From an uncultured Clostridia bacterium (lineage in GTDB: Bacteria > Bacillota > Clostridia > Christensenellales > Borkfalkiaceae): a stretch of DNA of 43,061 bases. The DNA lies in the NCBI GenBank assembly GCA_947625695.1, contig CANQPO010000011.1, positions 1-43,061 on the forward strand, given 5' to 3'. Position 1 is the first letter of the stretch, and each line of letters starts with the position of its first letter. Below are positions 40,901 through 43,061 of the stretch, one piece after another. The position numbers were made by a program, and so were the translations under genes. The notes beneath the pieces are model-generated. The model saw only the letters and a program-made list of their open reading frames with translations, did no database searches and had not been told where the DNA came from.

Positions 40901-42583
40901 ATGAAAAAGAAAGCATTGGTTGGGGCCGCATTGGCGGCAGTCTTGGCAATGAGTTGCATTCCCGCGGGTTGCGGCGGGAACTCAGACCCTTCGGTACAGG
41001 CCCCCGCAGGACATGAGCACGATTGGGGGGAATGGGTTCAGAGCGTTGCGCCGGGGTGCGAGACAAAAGGGGAGGAAAGGCGGGTGTGTAAGACCGATTC
41101 TTCCCATGTAGAGACGCGCACAGTCTCTGCGCTCGGACATGCGTGGAGCGAGGCATGGACATTCGGTGAAGGAGTGCATTATCGCTTGTGCAGCCGCGGC
41201 TGCGGTGCGAAGAAGGACGAGGGAGCCCACAGTATGCAAAACGGGACATGCAAGATCTGCGGCTATTCTCTTACCCCGTCCCGCTTGTGTTACGAGAGGA
41301 TAGAAGAGAACGGCGCCGTCACGGGGTACCGCATCGCGGGATTTGATGAGAGCGAAACGGACAGGACCCGCCTTATGGCAGAGGCAAGCCACGATGGGAA
41401 GCCCGTCTTAGCCATAGGGGAGGGCGCTTTTGAAAACGAAGCGGAGCTTCGATCCGTCTATCTGCCCGATGCGGTGAAAACCTTGGAAAACAGCGCATTT
41501 TTCGGTTGTTCGCAACTCTCTGAAGTCGATTTCCCGTCGGTCGAAAATGTTGCATCGGAGGCGTTCGGAAATTGTACGGCGTTGAAGAAGGCAACGTTCG
41601 GCAAGATCATGACGTGGGGAGAGACGGACAAAGACGCGCGCCAGAATTGCCTTTTCATTTTCGACGGCGCCGATGAGCTGCAGAGCGTCTCGGTCGCGGA
41701 GGGTAGCAGTGGGCTTGCGAGCGAGGGCGGTGTGCTCTACAATGCGGAAAAAACGGAAGTTGTGTTTGCACCGCCGAAAATCGCGGGGGTCGTGCGTCTC
41801 CCCTCTACCGTTGTTACGGCGGGCAATTTTTCGGACTGCACGGAGATCACCGAGATCGTTTTACCCGAGGGGGTTCAGACGATCGAGGGCCTTGCGTTTT
41901 CGGGCTGTACCAAATTGAAAAAAGTGAATATTCCGAGGAGCGTTACGATGATCGGAGGCGACGATCCCTTTCAAGGGTGTGAATGCCTGCAAACCGAAAC
42001 CGAGGGCGGCGTCCGCTATCTCGACGGCTGGGCGCTCGGGGCGGTAGAGGAGGTCGCCGAATTGCGTTTCCGCGACGGTACCCGCGGGATCGCGCCGAAC
42101 GCCTTCGCGGGGTACGGCGCCGAAAAAATATTCGTTCCCGAGAGCGTCATTTGCATCGGTTGGGGCGCATTTTCGCAGTGCGGACACCTCAAAGAGATTA
42201 CTTTGCCCTATTTGGGCGTTGCGCGGGACGCGGCGGGAGCCCCGGCCTTCGAAATGATCTTCGGCTATTTCGCGTTTCTATTCCCCGCAAACGGACAGTT
42301 TGCGCCCAAAACATTGAAAAAAGTAACGGTTACAGAGCGCGTGGCCCTTCCCGAGAAATGTTTCTATAAGTGTCAATATATCGAAGAGATCGAATTTAGG
42401 AGCGGCGTCTCCGCCGTCGGGAGCCAATCGCTCGCCGAGATGTCCGCGCTCAAAAAGATCGTCGTTTCGGGTTCGACCGCGGATTGGCTCGCGCTCGAAA
42501 AGGGCGATAAATGGGCGAACAGATCGGATTTTACGGTGCAATGCGCCAACGGCAGTGTATCTTCCTCGGGGGACGCCTTCTGA
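40901..42583 (+). CDS. BspA-like leucine-rich repeat putative lipoprotein
   Basis: 560 residues. A signal sequence MKKKALVGAALAAVLAMSCIPAGC is followed by Gly-rich GGNSDPS; C24 (or C19) could be lipidated, though the lipobox is not perfect. Residues about 38-125 hold Cys/His-spaced segments (HEHDWGEWV, RVCKTDSS, ALGHAWSEAW, RLCSRGCG, CKICGY) of the kind common in surface proteins of gut Firmicutes. From about 150 on, BspA-type LRR_5 repeats appear: IGEGAFENEAELRSVYLPDAV, ENSAFFGCSQLSEVDFP, ASEAFGNCTALKKATF, EGLAFSGCTKLKKVNIP, APNAFAGYG and others. A surface binding role is likely; the ligand is unknown. The strong promoter has two operators, and an XRE gene diverges. The whole module is flanked by a 35-bp direct repeat. 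Confidence 0.88.
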   Translation: MKKKALVGAALAAVLAMSCIPAGCGGNSDPSVQAPAGHEHDWGEWVQSVAPGCETKGEERRVCKTDSSHVETRTVSALGHAWSEAWTFGEGVHYRLCSRGCGAKKDEGAHSMQNGTCKICGYSLTPSRLCYERIEENGAVTGYRIAGFDESETDRTRLMAEASHDGKPVLAIGEGAFENEAELRSVYLPDAVKTLENSAFFGCSQLSEVDFPSVENVASEAFGNCTALKKATFGKIMTWGETDKDARQNCLFIFDGADELQSVSVAEGSSGLASEGGVLYNAEKTEVVFAPPKIAGVVRLPSTVVTAGNFSDCTEITEIVLPEGVQTIEGLAFSGCTKLKKVNIPRSVTMIGGDDPFQGCECLQTETEGGVRYLDGWALGAVEEVAELRFRDGTRGIAPNAFAGYGAEKIFVPESVICIGWGAFSQCGHLKEITLPYLGVARDAAGAPAFEMIFGYFAFLFPANGQFAPKTLKKVTVTERVALPEKCFYKCQYIEEIEFRSGVSAVGSQSLAEMSALKKIVVSGSTADWLALEKGDKWANRSDFTVQCANGSVSSSGDAF

Positions 42584-42606
42584 AAAACGGTCATCCAAGA
42601 AAAAAT

Positions 42607-42641
42607 CAAACCGTTCTCATAAAACAAAAGCGCCGCGCGGG
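42607..42641. repeat. 35-bp direct repeat, right copy
   Basis: It matches 40531-40565 with one difference. The hemZ-end-like sequence here (AAACCGTTCTCATAA) is not part of any gene. Confidence 0.85.
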
Positions 42642-42667
42642 AAAACTTTCCCGCGCGGCGCTATTTT
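42629..42667. terminator. Bidirectional terminator between the LRR gene and mazF
   Basis: 16-bp perfect stem AGCGCCGCGCGGGAAA (42629-42644), two-base loop, complementary arm to 42662, then ATTTTA. AAAACAAAA on the other side serves the minus-strand gene. Confidence 0.88.
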
Positions 42668-43022
42668 ACTGTCTGTTCTGTTCGGCAAAACCGAGGCTGA
42701 TGAGAATCGCGCGGTTGACGCGCGACATGGTGGCGGGCGGCAGCTCGCCGATGCGCGACATCAATCGTTTTTTGTCGATCGTCCTGATCTGTTCGAGCAA
42801 GATTACCGAATCTTTCGCAAGCCCGAACGCCTGCGGCAGTTCGATGTGGGTGGGAAGCCGCGCCTTGTGGATCTTGCTCGTGACGGCGGCGGCGATCACG
42901 GTAGGGGAGTATTTGTTGCCCGTATCGTTCTGCACCACGAGCACGGGGCGCACGCCGCCCTGTTCGCTCCCCACTACGGGGGAGAGATCGGCATAGTAGA
43001 GTTCTCCGCGTTTTACATTCAT
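42666..43022 (-). CDS. mazF: MazF/PemK-family endoribonuclease toxin
   Basis: 118 residues on the minus strand. [33 protein letters not shown] and [55 protein letters not shown] are near-identical in pattern to the EndoA/NdoA MazF of Bacillus and Clostridia. These cut mRNA at short sequences. The active-site Arg (GVRPVLVV) and Thr (VTSK) are present. AAGAAGGTG precedes the start. The cognate MazE antitoxin, if any, would lie upstream on this strand, past the right edge of the window. It converges on the LRR gene. Confidence 0.95.
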   Translation of the reverse strand: MNVKRGELYYADLSPVVGSEQGGVRPVLVVQNDTGNKYSPTVIAAAVTSKIHKARLPTHIELPQAFGLAKDSVILLEQIRTIDKKRLMSRIGELPPATMSRVNRAILISLGFAEQNRQ

Positions 43023-43061
43023 ACGGCACCTTCTTTTGTGGGCATTCCCCTCGTTACTATT

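Noticed and set aside
42666..43022. MazF and the nearby XRE protein as a toxin-antitoxin pair
   Set aside because: They are separated by the LRR gene and a terminator. The XRE gene has its own operators; a MazE would lie beyond the right edge.

Overview
The window is 43 kb of GC-rich, gene-dense chromosome. It probably comes from an uncultured anaerobic Clostridia (Bacillota), perhaps a gut Christensenellales-like lineage; that rank is a guess. Supporting signs are the conserved clostridial order yajC - TIGR04086 - SCIFF - scfB - secD - secF - recJ - relA - MBL hydrolase - hemZ, a V-type ATPase operon, the anaerobe O2/NO-handling set (ferritin, FprA flavodiiron protein, rubredoxin), anaerobic HemZ, PdxST, and a clostridial ruvCAB-queA-tgt run. 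Many genes have sigma-A type promoters with an exact 17-nt spacer. No rRNA, tRNA, CRISPR array, transposase or phage gene was seen.

Layout: 1-3941 holds the trpS tail, a DUF5685/J-like/membrane trio, the rRNA methyltransferase RlmD and a MIF-like tautomerase. 4015-12917 is the V-ATPase operon (G-I-K-E-C-F-A-B, then D after a 450-bp repeat block); the rotor ring protein carries the Na+-binding residues of the Enterococcus enzyme. 13389-16475 is ferritin, FprA and rubredoxin in a repeat-rich stretch. 16622-19127 is pdxST and queH. 19187-22269 holds mainly minus-strand genes (phospholipase C-like, XRE regulator, PLP-binding protein with a membrane protein) plus a plus-strand YccF protein. 22369-28109 is ruvCAB, queA, tgt, yajC. 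28556-40546 is TIGR04086, the SCIFF ranthipeptide pair, a divergent secDF, recJ, relA, an MBL hydrolase and hemZ. 40592-43022 is an XRE/leucine-rich-repeat lipoprotein module and a minus-strand MazF.

The most unusual aspect is the repeat load. Nearly every gap over about 300 bp is filled with short palindromic repeats of several families: R1, about 166 bp with inverted ends; R2, about 55 bp, nested in R1; R3, GTCATTTCGA...GAGAAATCT; and R4-R6, CCCCT/GGGGA-type hairpins. Two blocks of R5/R6-type sequence lie inside the hemZ reading frame, in the same frame, adding about 165 residues without breaking the protein. This resembles the protein-coding palindromic elements of Rickettsia. Other points of interest are two XRE regulators that each face a divergent target with a 17-bp operator inside the target promoter, a 35-bp direct repeat flanking the XRE/LRR module, a divergent pair of apparently leaderless genes at ruvC, and a SecDF pair that seems to lack the proton-relay aspartates. 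All family assignments are from reading the sequence; no search was run.
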